Under the pieces are notes generated by a model. The model worked only from the letters and a program-made list of their open reading frames with translations. It was not told where the DNA came from and ran no database searches. The position numbers and the translations under genes were made by a program. Of a stretch of DNA of 64,000 nt, positions 1-8,771 are shown piece by piece. The number at the start of each line of letters is the position of its first letter. The first letter of the stretch is position 1. The stretch comes from Limimaricola cinnabarinus LL-001 (GTDB lineage Bacteria > Pseudomonadota > Alphaproteobacteria > Rhodobacterales > Rhodobacteraceae), in the NCBI RefSeq assembly GCF_000466965.1, contig NZ_BATB01000001.1, positions 62,001 through 126,000 of the forward strand, in the 5' to 3' direction.

Positions 1-1532
1 TGTTCGGGCGGCGGCGGCGCGGGCTTGGCCGCGCGCTTGGGCTTGCCCCCCTGCCCGACCTGCATGCGCCCGTCGCGGAACTCGATCTCCAGCGACGCGG
101 CCGCTTGGGCCGCCGCGACGTCGGTGACCACCGCGCCGTCGCCGCGCACCACGGCATAGCCGCGCGCCAGCGTCGACTTGTAGCTCAGCGTATCGAGGAG
201 GCGCGCCAGCGCCACGAGGCGGTCGCGCCTCTTGTCGAGGGGTCGCTGCACCAGATCGGGGCGCAGCCGTGCCGCGATCTGGCCAAGCGTCCGACGCTCC
301 TGTTCGACCGCGCGCCGCAGCGCCGACGGCCCGAGGCGCAGCCCCTGAAGCAAGAGCCGCTTTTGCGCCAGCCCCGCGCGATGCGCCCCCGGCAGCCGCG
401 CCGAGGCGGCGTTCAACCGGTCGCGCCCGCGTTCGACGGCGCGGGTGACGAGGCCGGGACGCAGCGGATGGTTCGACAGCTCGATCCGCTTGCGCGCAAT
501 GGCGGCGCGCAGCGCGCCCGGCAGCCGGGTATCGAGCGCGTCGAGCCGCTGCGCGGGCCCCATCAGCAACGCTTCGGCACGCGGCAGGGCGCGCGACAGG
601 TCGCGCAGCCGCTCGGCCCGCCTGTCGAGACCCGCGCGCGAGCATTGCTCCAGCCGCGCGCCGAACTGCGCCAGCGTGGCCCGAAGCTCGGCCCGGACCG
701 GCACCGCCATCTCGGCGGCAGCGGTGGGCGTGGGCGCGCGCCGGTCGCTCGCATGGTCGATCAGCGTGGTGTCGGTCTCGTGGCCCACCGCCGAGATCAG
801 CGGGATCGCGCTCTCGGCGGCGGCGCGCACGACGATCTCCTCGTTGAAGCCCCACAGATCCTCGATCGAGCCGCCACCGCGCGCGACGATCAGCAGGTCG
901 GGACGCGGCAGCGCGCCGCCCGCGCTCATCGCATTGAAGCCGCGGATCGCGGCGGCCACCTCGGCGGCGGAGGATTTGCCCTGCACGGCGACGGGCCAGA
1001 CCAGCACCTTGCGCGGAAAGCGGTCGCGCAGCCGGTGCAGGATGTCGCGGATCACCGCGCCCGTGGGCGAGGTCACGACGCCGATCACCTCCGGCAGATA
1101 CGGGATGGGCCGCTTGCGCCCCTCGTCGAACAGCCCCTCGGCAGCAAGCGCCTGCCGCCGCTTCTCCAGCATCGCCATCAGCGCGCCCGCGCCTGCGGGC
1201 ACCACCTCCTCGACATTGAGCTGGTAGCGCGACTGCGATCCGAAGGTGGTCATGCGCCCGGTGGCGATGACCTCCATCCCCTCCTCGGGGCGATGCGACA
1301 GCTTGGAGACCTGTCCCTTCCAGCTGACGCTGGCCAGGACCGAGCGGTCGTCCTTGAGGTCGAAATACATGTGGCCGGTGCGCGCGACGGTGACGCGGCC
1401 CACCTCGCCGCGCACCCGGACATGGCCGAATTCGCCTTCGATGGTCTTCTTCACCGCACCCGAGATTTCGGACACGGTGAACTCATGCGCGTTGTCGCCC
1501 GCCTCGGGGCCGTCATCTTCGAAGAGGTCCAT
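1..1532 (-). CDS. xseA: Exodeoxyribonuclease VII large subunit (C-terminus cut by window edge)
   Basis: Catalytic subunit of exonuclease VII, which with XseB degrades single-stranded DNA in the cytoplasm. I translated the minus strand from an ATG at 1532 and checked the frame near 1500, 900 and 128; it stays open to base 1. The protein begins MDLFEDDGPEAG, then EFTVSEISG, which opens the family's N-terminal OB-fold domain. The central catalytic region has VARGGGSIEDLWGFNEE and SAVGHETD (conserved in XseA), followed by a long Arg/Ala-rich helical region. The last visible residues are a Lys/Pro/Ala-rich tail, as at the end of Rhodobacteraceae XseA, so only a few residues are probably missing. 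At least 510 codons are present. It is divergent from purD, with about 110 bases between the starts. Confidence 0.93.
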   Translation of the reverse strand, partial: MDLFEDDGPEAGDNAHEFTVSEISGAVKKTIEGEFGHVRVRGEVGRVTVARTGHMYFDLKDDRSVLASVSWKGQVSKLSHRPEEGMEVIATGRMTTFGSQSRYQLNVEEVVPAGAGALMAMLEKRRQALAAEGLFDEGRKRPIPYLPEVIGVVTSPTGAVIRDILHRLRDRFPRKVLVWPVAVQGKSSAAEVAAAIRGFNAMSAGGALPRPDLLIVARGGGSIEDLWGFNEEIVVRAAAESAIPLISAVGHETDTTLIDHASDRRAPTPTAAAEMAVPVRAELRATLAQFGARLEQCSRAGLDRRAERLRDLSRALPRAEALLMGPAQRLDALDTRLPGALRAAIARKRIELSNHPLRPGLVTRAVERGRDRLNAASARLPGAHRAGLAQKRLLLQGLRLGPSALRRAVEQERRTLGQIAARLRPDLVQRPLDKRRDRLVALARLLDTLSYKSTLARGYAVVRGDGAVVTDVAAAQAAASLEIEFRDGRMQVGQGGKPKRAAKPAPPPPE

Positions 1533-1644
1533 GCGCACTGTGTGCACCAGCGCGCGGGGCGGTTCAACGGGCGGCGGTGATTGCCCCCCGGCCCCGGCGC
1601 GCATAGAAGCGCCCCGACGGCAGGCTTTGGCGGGAGACGCGACC

Positions 1645-2919
1645 ATGAACATCCTCATCCTCGGGTCCGGCGGGCGCGAACACTCCATCGCCTGGGCGGT
1701 GCTGCAGAACCCGAAATGCGACCGGCTGATCGTGGCGCCGGGCAATGCCGGGATCGCGCAGATCGCCGAATGCGCCGACCTCGACATCCTCGACGGCGAC
1801 GCGGTGGCGGGCTTTGCCGCCGAGAACGCGGTGGATCTGGTCATCATCGGCCCCGAGGCGCCGCTGGCGCTCGGCGTGGCCGATGCCTGCCGGACGGCGG
1901 GGCTGCGGGTGTTCGGCCCCTCGGCCGAGGCGGCGCGGCTCGAAAGCTCCAAGAGCTTCACCAAGGCGATCTGCGACGCAGCCAAGGCCCCGACCGCCGG
2001 CTATGCGCATTTCACCGATCTCGACGCCGCGCGCGCCTATCTCGAAACGCGATCGATGCCGATCGTGATCAAGGCCGACGGCCTTGCCGCTGGCAAGGGC
2101 GTGGTCGTGGCGATGGAGCGCGACGAAGCGGTCGCGGCGCTCGAGCACATGTTCGGCGGCGAGTTCGGCGCGGCCGGCTCGGAGGTGGTGATCGAGGAGT
2201 TCATGGAGGGCGAGGAGGCGAGCTTCTTCGTGCTGGTGGACGGCGAGACGGTGCTGCCGATCGGCACCGCGCAGGACCACAAGCGCGTAGGCGACGGCGA
2301 CACCGGCCCCAACACCGGCGGAATGGGCGCCTATTCGCCCGCGCCGATCCTCGATGAGACGGTCGCGCGCAAGGCGCTCGACGAGATCATCCGCCCGACG
2401 ATGCACGAGATGGCCCGCCGCGGCACGCCCTATTCCGGCGTGCTCTATGCCGGGCTGATGATCCGGCACGGCCAGCCGCGGCTCGTGGAATACAACGTCC
2501 GCTTCGGCGATCCCGAATGCCAGGTGCTGATGATGCGGCTCGGGGGGCAGGCGCTCGACCTGATCCAGGCCTGCGCCGAGGGCCGACTGGACGGCGTCGA
2601 GGCGCAATGGGCCGAGGATCACGCGCTGACCGTCGTGATGGCGGCCAAAGGCTATCCGAACAGCTACGAGAAAGGCTCGCGCATCCAGGGTCTCGACGCG
2701 CTTGAGGAAAGCTCTTCGGCCATGGTGTTCCACGCGGGCACGGCGGCGAAGGAGGGCGGCATTGTCGCCGCTGGCGGGCGGGTGCTCAACGTCACCGCGC
2801 GGGGCGAGACGCTCGCGCAGGCGCGCGAGGCGGCCTATGCCATGGTCGAGGCGATCGACTGGCCCGAAGGGTTCTGCCGCCGTGATATCGGCTGGCGGGC
2901 GCTGCCCGGGACGATCTGA
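1645..2919 (+). CDS. purD: Phosphoribosylamine--glycine ligase (GARS)
   Basis: Second step of de novo purine synthesis: joins glycine to 5-phosphoribosylamine using ATP. The 424-residue product opens with MNILILGSGGREHSIAW, the diagnostic GARS N-terminus. It continues with IIGPEAPLALGVADACR and the ATP-grasp domain (IKADGLAAGKGVVVA, EEFMEGEEASFFVLVDG). Next come DHKRVGDGDTGPNTGGMGAYSPAP and YNVRFGDPECQ, and a C-terminal adenine-binding domain follows. Length is normal. I chose ATG 1645 because it gives the canonical N-terminus; the frame is open further upstream but that stretch is antisense to xseA. A monocistronic unit is likely, because the next gene (carD) is convergent. Confidence 0.97.
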   Translation: MNILILGSGGREHSIAWAVLQNPKCDRLIVAPGNAGIAQIAECADLDILDGDAVAGFAAENAVDLVIIGPEAPLALGVADACRTAGLRVFGPSAEAARLESSKSFTKAICDAAKAPTAGYAHFTDLDAARAYLETRSMPIVIKADGLAAGKGVVVAMERDEAVAALEHMFGGEFGAAGSEVVIEEFMEGEEASFFVLVDGETVLPIGTAQDHKRVGDGDTGPNTGGMGAYSPAPILDETVARKALDEIIRPTMHEMARRGTPYSGVLYAGLMIRHGQPRLVEYNVRFGDPECQVLMMRLGGQALDLIQACAEGRLDGVEAQWAEDHALTVVMAAKGYPNSYEKGSRIQGLDALEESSSAMVFHAGTAAKEGGIVAAGGRVLNVTARGETLAQAREAAYAMVEAIDWPEGFCRRDIGWRALPGTI

Positions 2920-3056
2920 CCCCGCCGGAAACCGGCCAGTCCGCGCCGTACGCATTCGAACGACAAAGCCACCAGGCACCGCGTCGTCTCTACGCGGTGC
3001 CCTTGGCAACTTCGCTCTGAAAATACTCGAGATCCGGCGCATCGGCCTGGCGCCAC

Positions 3057-3088
3057 GCAAAAGGGCCGCACCATCGGCGCGGCCCTTC
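3057..3088 (-). terminator. Intrinsic terminator after carD
   Basis: On the minus strand the arms GGGCCGC (3085-3079) and GCGGCCC (3069-3063) form a perfect 7-bp stem with a 9-base loop, followed directly by TTTT. It lies about 20 bases past the carD stop, so it fits as the carD terminator. It also faces the 3' end of purD. Confidence 0.75.
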
Positions 3089-3108
3089 TCGTCGCTTTGG
3101 CGTCTCGA

Positions 3109-3621
3109 TCAGGCGGCGGCGGCGCGGCTCACCAGCACGCCGTCGATCTCGCGGGCGGCGGCGGCTTCATCACCACCGGAAACGGCGGCGATCTCGCGGA
3201 TCAGCCGCTCGAGCGCGGCCTCGTAGAGCTGACGCTCGGAATAGGACTGCTCGCGCTGGTCGTCGGCGCGGTGCAGGTCGCGGACCACCTCGGCGATGGC
3301 GATGAGATCGCCCGAGTTGATCTTCTGCTCGTATTCCTGGGCGCGGCGCGACCACATGGCCTTCTTGACCTTGGCCTTGCCCTTGAGGGTCTTCATGGCG
3401 TGGGCCACGACGTCGGGCGAAGACAGCGACCGCAGGCCGGCCTCGGTCGCCTTGTGCGTCGGCACGCGCAAGGTCATCTTGTCCTTCTCGAACGAGATCA
3501 CGAAAAGCTCGAGCGACATGCCCGCCACTTCCTGCTCCTCGATCGAGACGATCTTGCCGACGCCATGCGCCGGATAGACGACGAAATCATCGGGGCGGAA
3601 TTCGTTCTTCTTCTTGCTCAT
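3109..3621 (-). CDS. carD: CarD-family transcriptional regulator
   Basis: RNA-polymerase-binding regulator of 170 residues. Family members bind the RNAP beta subunit and stabilise open complexes at many promoters, including rRNA promoters. The N-terminal Tudor-like RNAP-interaction domain is clear: FRPDDFVVYPAHGVGKIVSIEE and then ELFVISFEKDKMTLRVP. A helical DNA-contact domain follows (WSRRAQEYEQKINSGDLIAIAEVVRDL). I preferred ATG 3621 (MSKKKNEF) to an upstream in-frame start because AGGAAGG sits six bases before it. The 235 bases separating it from fdxA upstream contain an AT-rich stretch around 3735-3765 that probably holds its promoter. I could not define convincing -35/-10 boxes. Confidence 0.93.
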   Translation of the reverse strand: MSKKKNEFRPDDFVVYPAHGVGKIVSIEEQEVAGMSLELFVISFEKDKMTLRVPTHKATEAGLRSLSSPDVVAHAMKTLKGKAKVKKAMWSRRAQEYEQKINSGDLIAIAEVVRDLHRADDQREQSYSERQLYEAALERLIREIAAVSGGDEAAAAREIDGVLVSRAAAA

Positions 3622-3856
3622 GACGTCCTTCCTGAACGACCCCAGCAGGTGAGCGGCGCGCGAAAGGCCCGGCAAACCGAAGGGTTCGTCGGGGGCGCGG
3701 ACGGCCAGATGGGATCTAGGTTTGCAGCAGCATTACCAGATCAATATATCACAAAAATGCCCCCCAAGGAAGCGTCCCGCGCGCATCGCGGCGAAACGCC
3801 TTGAGGACAGGACGTTTTGGTCAGGGTCGCGTCGTCATCCGGCCGCGTGGGGCGAA

Positions 3857-4192
3857 TCAGCCGCCTTCACCGGGGGCCTCGGAGAACATTTCCATCTTGC
3901 CCTCCTTGCCGTCCATCTCTTCCGCGCTCGGCAGCGGATCCTTCTTGGTCACGATGACCGGCCAGATCTCGGAATACTTGCGGTTGAACTCGACCCATTT
4001 CTCGACATCCGGTTCGGTGTCGGGGCGGATCGCGTCGGCCGGGCATTCGGGTTCGCAGACACCGCAGTCGATGCATTCGTCGGGATGGATGACGAGCATG
4101 TTCTCGCCCTCGTAGAAGCAGTCGACGGGGCAGACCTCGACGCAATCCGTATACTTGCAGGCGATGCAGTTGTCCTTGACGACATAGGTCAT
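3857..4192 (-). CDS. fdxA: 7Fe ferredoxin (FdxA family)
   Basis: Small cytoplasmic electron carrier of 111 residues with one [3Fe-4S] and one [4Fe-4S] cluster. The N-terminus [20 protein letters not shown] is followed by CPVDC. Cysteines near 9, 17 and 21 and the second motif [12 protein letters not shown] (Cys 40, 43, 46, 50) match the FdxA cluster pattern. The C-terminal extension ([16 protein letters not shown]...) is typical of the proteobacterial family. It lies between the S4 gene upstream and carD downstream on the same strand, with gaps of 75 and 235 bases. The partner oxidoreductase is not evident in the window. Confidence 0.95.
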   Translation of the reverse strand: MTYVVKDNCIACKYTDCVEVCPVDCFYEGENMLVIHPDECIDCGVCEPECPADAIRPDTEPDVEKWVEFNRKYSEIWPVIVTKKDPLPSAEEMDGKEGKMEMFSEAPGEGG

Positions 4193-4267
4193 TGGCGGGC
4201 CCTCGATGCTTGTTGCGGCCTAGCTAGAGCAGTCCGCAGGGTCATTCAAGCACCCCCGGCCCCTCGC

Positions 4268-4638
4268 CTACCTCTCACCGGGTCCCCCATCGGGTCGATG
4301 ATCGGCCCCGCAATCGGGCTGCCGATCATCGGCCGGCGCGGCAGGCGGATCGAGATCGTCGTAGAGACCGCGCGCCTCGGAGGCCGGGCCGCGCCGTTCG
4401 CCCAAGGCGAGAACCCGCACGACCCTGATCAGCCCCGCCTGCGGAAAGGTCAGCACATCCCCCGGCCCCACCCCGCGCGAGGCGCGCGCGGCGGGCTGGC
4501 CGTTGACGCGCACCCGGCCCTTGGCCACCAACGCCGCGGCGAGACCGCGGGTCTGAAGAACCGGGCCTGCCAGAGCCATTTGTCGAGGCGCAGCGTCTGG
4601 CGCGGCGCCTCTGCGGGGGTCGTGTCGCCCTTTCTCAA
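4268..4638 (-). CDS. S4-domain RNA-binding protein, Hsp15-like (frame broken at about 4553)
   Basis: The first frame reads LRLDKWLWQARFF, the start of an S4 domain as in Hsp15 (HslR), which binds stalled 50S subunits. The rest of the domain (RGLAAALVAKGRVRVNG, then SRGVGPGDVLTF) is in the next frame. Inserting one base at about 4553-4554, turning TTCTTCAG into a codon for Lys as in relatives (F-F-K-T-R), restores a protein of about 123 residues. Translation would begin at TTG 4638, whose TTGA overlaps the stop of the upstream helicase, suggesting coupling. The break resembles the other single-base losses in this window, so I treat the gene as probably intact. The very C-terminus after YDDLDPP is unlike the usual basic tail and may hide another error. 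Confidence 0.75.
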
Positions 4639-7600
4639 TCGCGCTTGAAGCCTGCGAGCGCGGCGGCGAAGGGGTTGTCGGGATCGATCTTCTTCTCGCG
4701 CGACGGCTGCGATGAGAAGTTGCGCGGGCGCTCGTCTCGCTCGGGCTTGGGGCCACGGCGCTTGTCGCCCCGACCTTCGCCACGGCCTTCGCCTTTTCCG
4801 TTGGGCTTGCCGCCGGGCTTGCCCTTGACGCCGCGCGGGGCGTCGCCCCGGTTGCCTTCGGGCCTTTGGCCCTGACCGCCCTGCCGGCGGCCCTTCTGAC
4901 CCTCACCGCCCCGGCGCTGCCCGCGCCCGGCCCAAGTAAAGGTGTAGAAGGTTTCCATCTCGGCGGGCTCGGTAGTCGCGGTCACATCATGCGCGACCTC
5001 GGGCGCGGTCTCGCCCACGGCGATGGTGCCGGGCGGGATCTCGGTCGGGGTGCCGGCCGGGATGCCCACGGGCGGATCGCTGTCGGGCATTTCGTCGGGT
5101 GCGGGCGCGGGGCCGCGATCGGGCGTGCCGCCCGGTACCTCGGCGGGCGCGCTGTCGGGCTCGGTGCCCGGCACGTCCGTCGGGCTCGCCGGCGCGTTGT
5201 CGGGCCGCTCGGGCATCTCCGGCGTCTCGTCGGGAAGATCCGGCTGCTCGGGCGCGTCGGGGGGCGTGATGCCGGGCGTATCGGGCTGGGCCGGAGTTTC
5301 GGGCGGCGTGTTGCCGGGCACGTCGGGACCCTCGGGCGCGGGCGGCGTGGTGTCGGGGGTCTCGCCCGGCACCTCCTCGGGCGCGGCGGCCTTGGCGGGC
5401 TTGGCCTTGGGCCGCTCGCCCTTCTCGGCCTTGTAGCCCAGACCCGACATCAGCTCGGCGAACTGCTCGAGCGTGAGACCGGTGATCGACAGCATGTCGG
5501 GCACCGCTTCGAAGCCGCCCTTGCTGTCGCGGTCGCGCAGCATGTCGGCCAGACGCTCCAGCATGTCGATGCGGATCGCGCGCTCACCCGCTGCGCGGTA
5601 GCCCGCCATCGCGTAGTAGCCCGGCGCCGCGCCGCGCGTCGCGGGCACAGTGACGAGGCCCGGCGGCGGCGTCTCGGGAAACTCCTGCAGGTTCTTCGAC
5701 AGCGCCCAGAGCACGAGGCGGATGCGCGTCGGCGCGGGCTTCAGCAGCGCCGGCATGAAGACGGTAAACTGGCCGAAACGGATGCCATGCTTGCGCAACG
5801 CGCCGCGTGCTTCCTGATCGAGCGCGCGCACCTCGTCGGCGATGTCGCCGCGCGGGATGACGCCGAAATTCTCGACCATCCGGTAGGCAAAGCCCTTGGC
5901 CTGCCCGGTCAGCGTCTCGTCATTGCCCAGCGCCAGCAGCGGCTCCTGCGTGGCGGCGACCTTGCGGTCGATGAAATGCTGCAGGCGGCGCTTCACCTTG
6001 TCGGTGATCTCGGGACCGGCCTCCTCGTCCACATAGGCCGCGACCTGCGGCTTGAACGGATCGGCGCCGGAGACGAGCTTGCCCACCGCAGAGGAGCCCC
6101 ACATCAGGCCGCCCTGCTCGGTCACGTCGATCTCGGTATCGGGTGCGTTGTAGAAGCGGTCCGCGCGCAGGTGGAATTGCGGCGCGAGCGCCTTGTCCGC
6201 CGCCTGCCGCAGCGTCTTCGCCTCGTCCGGGCTTCCGGCCTTGTCGGCGCGGAAGCGGAAACCTTCGAGCCGCCCGACGTACTCGCCCTCGACCGTCACG
6301 TCGCCGTTGTCTGTCACTTCGGCCACCATGACCTCCTTCTGCTTGAGTCGCCGGGCCAGAACGCTGGTCCGCCGATCCACGAATCTTTGCGTCAGCGCGC
6401 CGTGCAGCGCATCCGACAGGCGATCTTCTACTCCGCGCGTCACGTCGCGCCAATGGCTTTCGTCCCCGACCCAGCCCTTGCGCTGCGCGACGTAGGTCCA
6501 TGTGCGGATATAGGCCAATCGTTTCGACAACGCATCGATATCGCCGTCGGTGCGGTCGATGCGCTCGATGCGCTTGGCGAACCAGTCGTCGGGGATGCGA
6601 CCGCGATCCTGAAGATGCGCGAAGATCTGCCCGACCATGTCGGCATGCTCGCCCCGGCCGATGCCGCGAAAATCGGGCAGACGGCAGACATCCCACAAGA
6701 GCCGCACCGAAGAGCCGTCATGCGCGCGCGCGGCGATCACCGGATCGGCGGCGAGCGATTTGAGCGCCGCGAGATCGTCGCTTTCGCGCACCCGGCCGAG
6801 CCACGGGTTGTTGGTGCGTTGCTCCAGCGTCTGGATCAACCGCTTGAGTGAGCCGAACTGCAGCTCGGAGTTGCGCCAGAACAGCCGGGTGACGGGCCGG
6901 AACTGGTGGTTCTCGATCGCCTCGATCACCTCGTCATCGAGCGGCTGGGCCTCGCCGGTGACGCCGAAACTGCCATTGGTGCGGTGCCGCCCCGCCCGGC
7001 CCGCGATCTGTGCCAGCTCGTCGGGAGCGAGATGGCGCATCTTGTGGCCGTCGAACTTCACCAGTGAAGAAAAGGCCACGTGGCCGATGTCGAGGTTCAG
7101 CCCCATGCCGATGGCGTCGGTGGCGACGAGGTAGTCGACATCGCCGTTCTGGTACATCTCGACCTGCGCGTTGCGGGTCCGGGGCGAGAGCGCGCCCATC
7201 ACCACCGCAGCCCCGCCCTTCTGGCGGCGGATCAGTTCGGCGATGGCATAAACGCTGTCGACCGAGAAGCCGACGATGGCCGAACGTTCGGGCATGCGGC
7301 TGAGCTTCTTCGAGCCCGAATAGCTCAGCGTCGAGAGCCGGTCGCGGCGGATCGTCTCGGCTTCCGGCACCAGCGAGCGGATCGCCGGACCCATCGTCTC
7401 GGAGCCGAGAAACAGCGTCTCGTGACGCCCGCGCGCGCGCAAGAGCCGGTCAGTGAAGACATGGCCGCGCTCGGGATCGGCGCAAAGCTGGATCTCGTCC
7501 ACGGCGAGAAAATCGGCGTCCATCTCGGGCATCGCCTCGACGGTGCAGACCCAATAGGCGGCGCGCGGCGGCACGATCCGCTCCTCGCCCGTCACCAGCG

Positions 7601-7772
7601 CCACCACCGAAGGGCCGCGGGCCTTGACGATTCGGTCATAGACCTCCCGCGCCAGAAGCCGCAGCGGCAGGCCGATGATGCCTGAGCGATAGGCTAGCAT
7701 CCTCTCGATCGCGTAATGCGTCTTGCCGGTATTTGTGGGGCCGAGCACGGCACCGATGCGCGAGGGGGTCAT
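4635..7772 (-). CDS. SUV3-like superfamily 2 RNA/DNA helicase with Pro-rich and basic tail
   Basis: Large helicase of 1045 residues resembling mitochondrial SUV3/alphaproteobacterial DEAD-box-like helicases. Walker A GPTNTGKT is at 11-18 and the Walker B variant DEIQ at 92-95. Helicase C motifs include VATDAIGMGLNLDI and QIAGRAGRHR. A long helical SUV3-type C-terminal region follows. Residues about 790-925 are a low-complexity acidic Pro/Thr/Asp run of short degenerate repeats. Residues about 940-1030 are Gly/Arg/Lys-rich, likely RNA-binding, and the end KKIDPDNPFAAAL is a family-typical tail. I chose ATG 7772 (MTPSRIGAVLGPTNTG) because it places Walker A at the usual distance. Likely role: RNA unwinding or decay; the substrate is not visible here. 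Its stop overlaps the S4 gene start. Confidence 0.9.
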   Translation of the reverse strand: MTPSRIGAVLGPTNTGKTHYAIERMLAYRSGIIGLPLRLLAREVYDRIVKARGPSVVALVTGEERIVPPRAAYWVCTVEAMPEMDADFLAVDEIQLCADPERGHVFTDRLLRARGRHETLFLGSETMGPAIRSLVPEAETIRRDRLSTLSYSGSKKLSRMPERSAIVGFSVDSVYAIAELIRRQKGGAAVVMGALSPRTRNAQVEMYQNGDVDYLVATDAIGMGLNLDIGHVAFSSLVKFDGHKMRHLAPDELAQIAGRAGRHRTNGSFGVTGEAQPLDDEVIEAIENHQFRPVTRLFWRNSELQFGSLKRLIQTLEQRTNNPWLGRVRESDDLAALKSLAADPVIAARAHDGSSVRLLWDVCRLPDFRGIGRGEHADMVGQIFAHLQDRGRIPDDWFAKRIERIDRTDGDIDALSKRLAYIRTWTYVAQRKGWVGDESHWRDVTRGVEDRLSDALHGALTQRFVDRRTSVLARRLKQKEVMVAEVTDNGDVTVEGEYVGRLEGFRFRADKAGSPDEAKTLRQAADKALAPQFHLRADRFYNAPDTEIDVTEQGGLMWGSSAVGKLVSGADPFKPQVAAYVDEEAGPEITDKVKRRLQHFIDRKVAATQEPLLALGNDETLTGQAKGFAYRMVENFGVIPRGDIADEVRALDQEARGALRKHGIRFGQFTVFMPALLKPAPTRIRLVLWALSKNLQEFPETPPPGLVTVPATRGAAPGYYAMAGYRAAGERAIRIDMLERLADMLRDRDSKGGFEAVPDMLSITGLTLEQFAELMSGLGYKAEKGERPKAKPAKAAAPEEVPGETPDTTPPAPEGPDVPGNTPPETPAQPDTPGITPPDAPEQPDLPDETPEMPERPDNAPASPTDVPGTEPDSAPAEVPGGTPDRGPAPAPDEMPDSDPPVGIPAGTPTEIPPGTIAVGETAPEVAHDVTATTEPAEMETFYTFTWAGRGQRRGGEGQKGRRQGGQGQRPEGNRGDAPRGVKGKPGGKPNGKGEGRGEGRGDKRRGPKPERDERPRNFSSQPSREKKIDPDNPFAAALAGFKRD

Positions 7773-7809
7773 GGGGGGAGGTCCTGTATCGCCCTTGGGG
7801 CGTGTAAGT

Positions 7810-8373
7810 TCAGAGCGTGCGGCCGCCAAGCATGATGTCGAGGCGCTGCGCGGCGGCGAGGGCCTCGCTGTCATGCGGCGTCAGGGCGAGCACCCGCCCC
7901 CAGACCTCGCGCGCGGCCTCGGGGCGGCCCATTTCCTCGAGCAGCGCGGCAAAGCCCTGCAGCGCCCCGAAATGACGCGGCTCGCGCTCCAGCGCCGCGC
8001 GCAGATCCTCGATCGCGGGGCCGGTGAGACCGGCGACGTAATAGGCATTGGCGCGCAGCACATGCGCCTCGGCCAGATCGGGGGCGTGGTCGATGGCGGC
8101 GGTCAGATGCTCGATCGCGGCCTGCATGTCGCCCTCGCCCAGCGCGGTGCGGCCCCGCTCCACCAGCAGGTCGATCGCGGCGGAGCCGCTGCGCGACCAG
8201 GCCTCGCGGATCCCGGCCGCCAGTTCGGGCGTTTGCTCGGGGCCGGCGCCCTGAAGCTCGTCGAACAGGCGCTCGACCTCCGGATCGGCCTGCGCATGCG
8301 CGAAGGTCACGAAGGACAGGCCGAAGGCCAGTGCCGCGAGGACAGGTTTGAAGGGAAGAATTCTTGCACCCAT
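7810..8373 (-). CDS. Periplasmic TPR-repeat protein
   Basis: Predicted exported protein of 187 residues. The N-terminus (KPVLAALAFGLSFVTFAHAQA) is a signal peptide with an AHA-QA cleavage site near residue 28. Helical repeats matching the TPR pattern follow, for example MQAAIEHLTAAIDHAPDLAEAH, then AYYVAGLTGPAIEDL, then GFAALLEEMGRPEAA. Such proteins usually act as protein-interaction scaffolds; no specific partner can be named. It lies upstream of the helicase with a 37-base gap on the same strand and is divergent from the SCP2 gene. Confidence 0.85.
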   Translation of the reverse strand: MGARILPFKPVLAALAFGLSFVTFAHAQADPEVERLFDELQGAGPEQTPELAAGIREAWSRSGSAAIDLLVERGRTALGEGDMQAAIEHLTAAIDHAPDLAEAHVLRANAYYVAGLTGPAIEDLRAALEREPRHFGALQGFAALLEEMGRPEAAREVWGRVLALTPHDSEALAAAQRLDIMLGGRTL

Positions 8374-8477
8374 AGTCCATAGTGTAGGGGCGCGCCTGCG
8401 CCGAGACCAGAGGTTGCCCCATCACAAGGACCAGATCGGCGGCCATCCCGGTCGCCGCGAACGCGAAGGACGACGCT

Positions 8478-8771
8478 ATGAGTGAGTTGGTGAGCCAAGC
8501 CGTGACGGCGCTCAACGCAAAGATGGACGGGCAAGGCCTCGATGGTGGCCCCGCCAAGTTCGTGATCGCGGACGAGGGTGCGATCATGATCGACGAGAAC
8601 GGCGCGCGCGAGGGAGACGAGCCTGCCGAGGTGACCCTCACCGCCGAGGCCGAGACGTTCCAGTCGATCCTCGAGGGCGATCTCGACGCCACGGCGGCCT
8701 TCATGCAGGGCAAGCTTTCGGTCGATGGCGACATGGGCCTCGCGATGAAGCTGGCGGCGGTCCTTGGCTGA
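8478..8771 (+). CDS. SCP2 sterol-carrier-domain protein
   Basis: Single-domain 97-residue protein of the SCP2 family, small cytoplasmic lipid-binding folds. Visible family traits are PAKFVIADEGAIMIDENGA, the segment EVTLTAEAETFQSILEGDLD, and the closing FMQGKLSVDGDMGLAMKLAAVL. Its stop overlaps the TTG start of the following hydrolase by 8 bases, so the two are probably co-translated. A lipid-binding protein paired with a lysophospholipase-like hydrolase suggests shared work on lipids, but this is inference from position. Confidence 0.9.
   Translation: MSELVSQAVTALNAKMDGQGLDGGPAKFVIADEGAIMIDENGAREGDEPAEVTLTAEAETFQSILEGDLDATAAFMQGKLSVDGDMGLAMKLAAVLG

Noticed and set aside
105-1580. A 491-codon plus-strand frame at the window start
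   Set aside because: Opposite strand of xseA, whose minus-strand frame is intact and carries family motifs.
5000-5420. Short repeats resembling a repeat array or CRISPR
   Set aside because: Units are degenerate, vary in length, keep codon phase and encode a Pro-rich linker; there are no constant repeats with unique spacers and no cas genes.
4866-6851. A 661-codon plus-strand open frame across the helicase gene
   Set aside because: Antisense to the SUV3-like helicase; Gly/Arg/His-rich with no recognisable domain or ribosome site.
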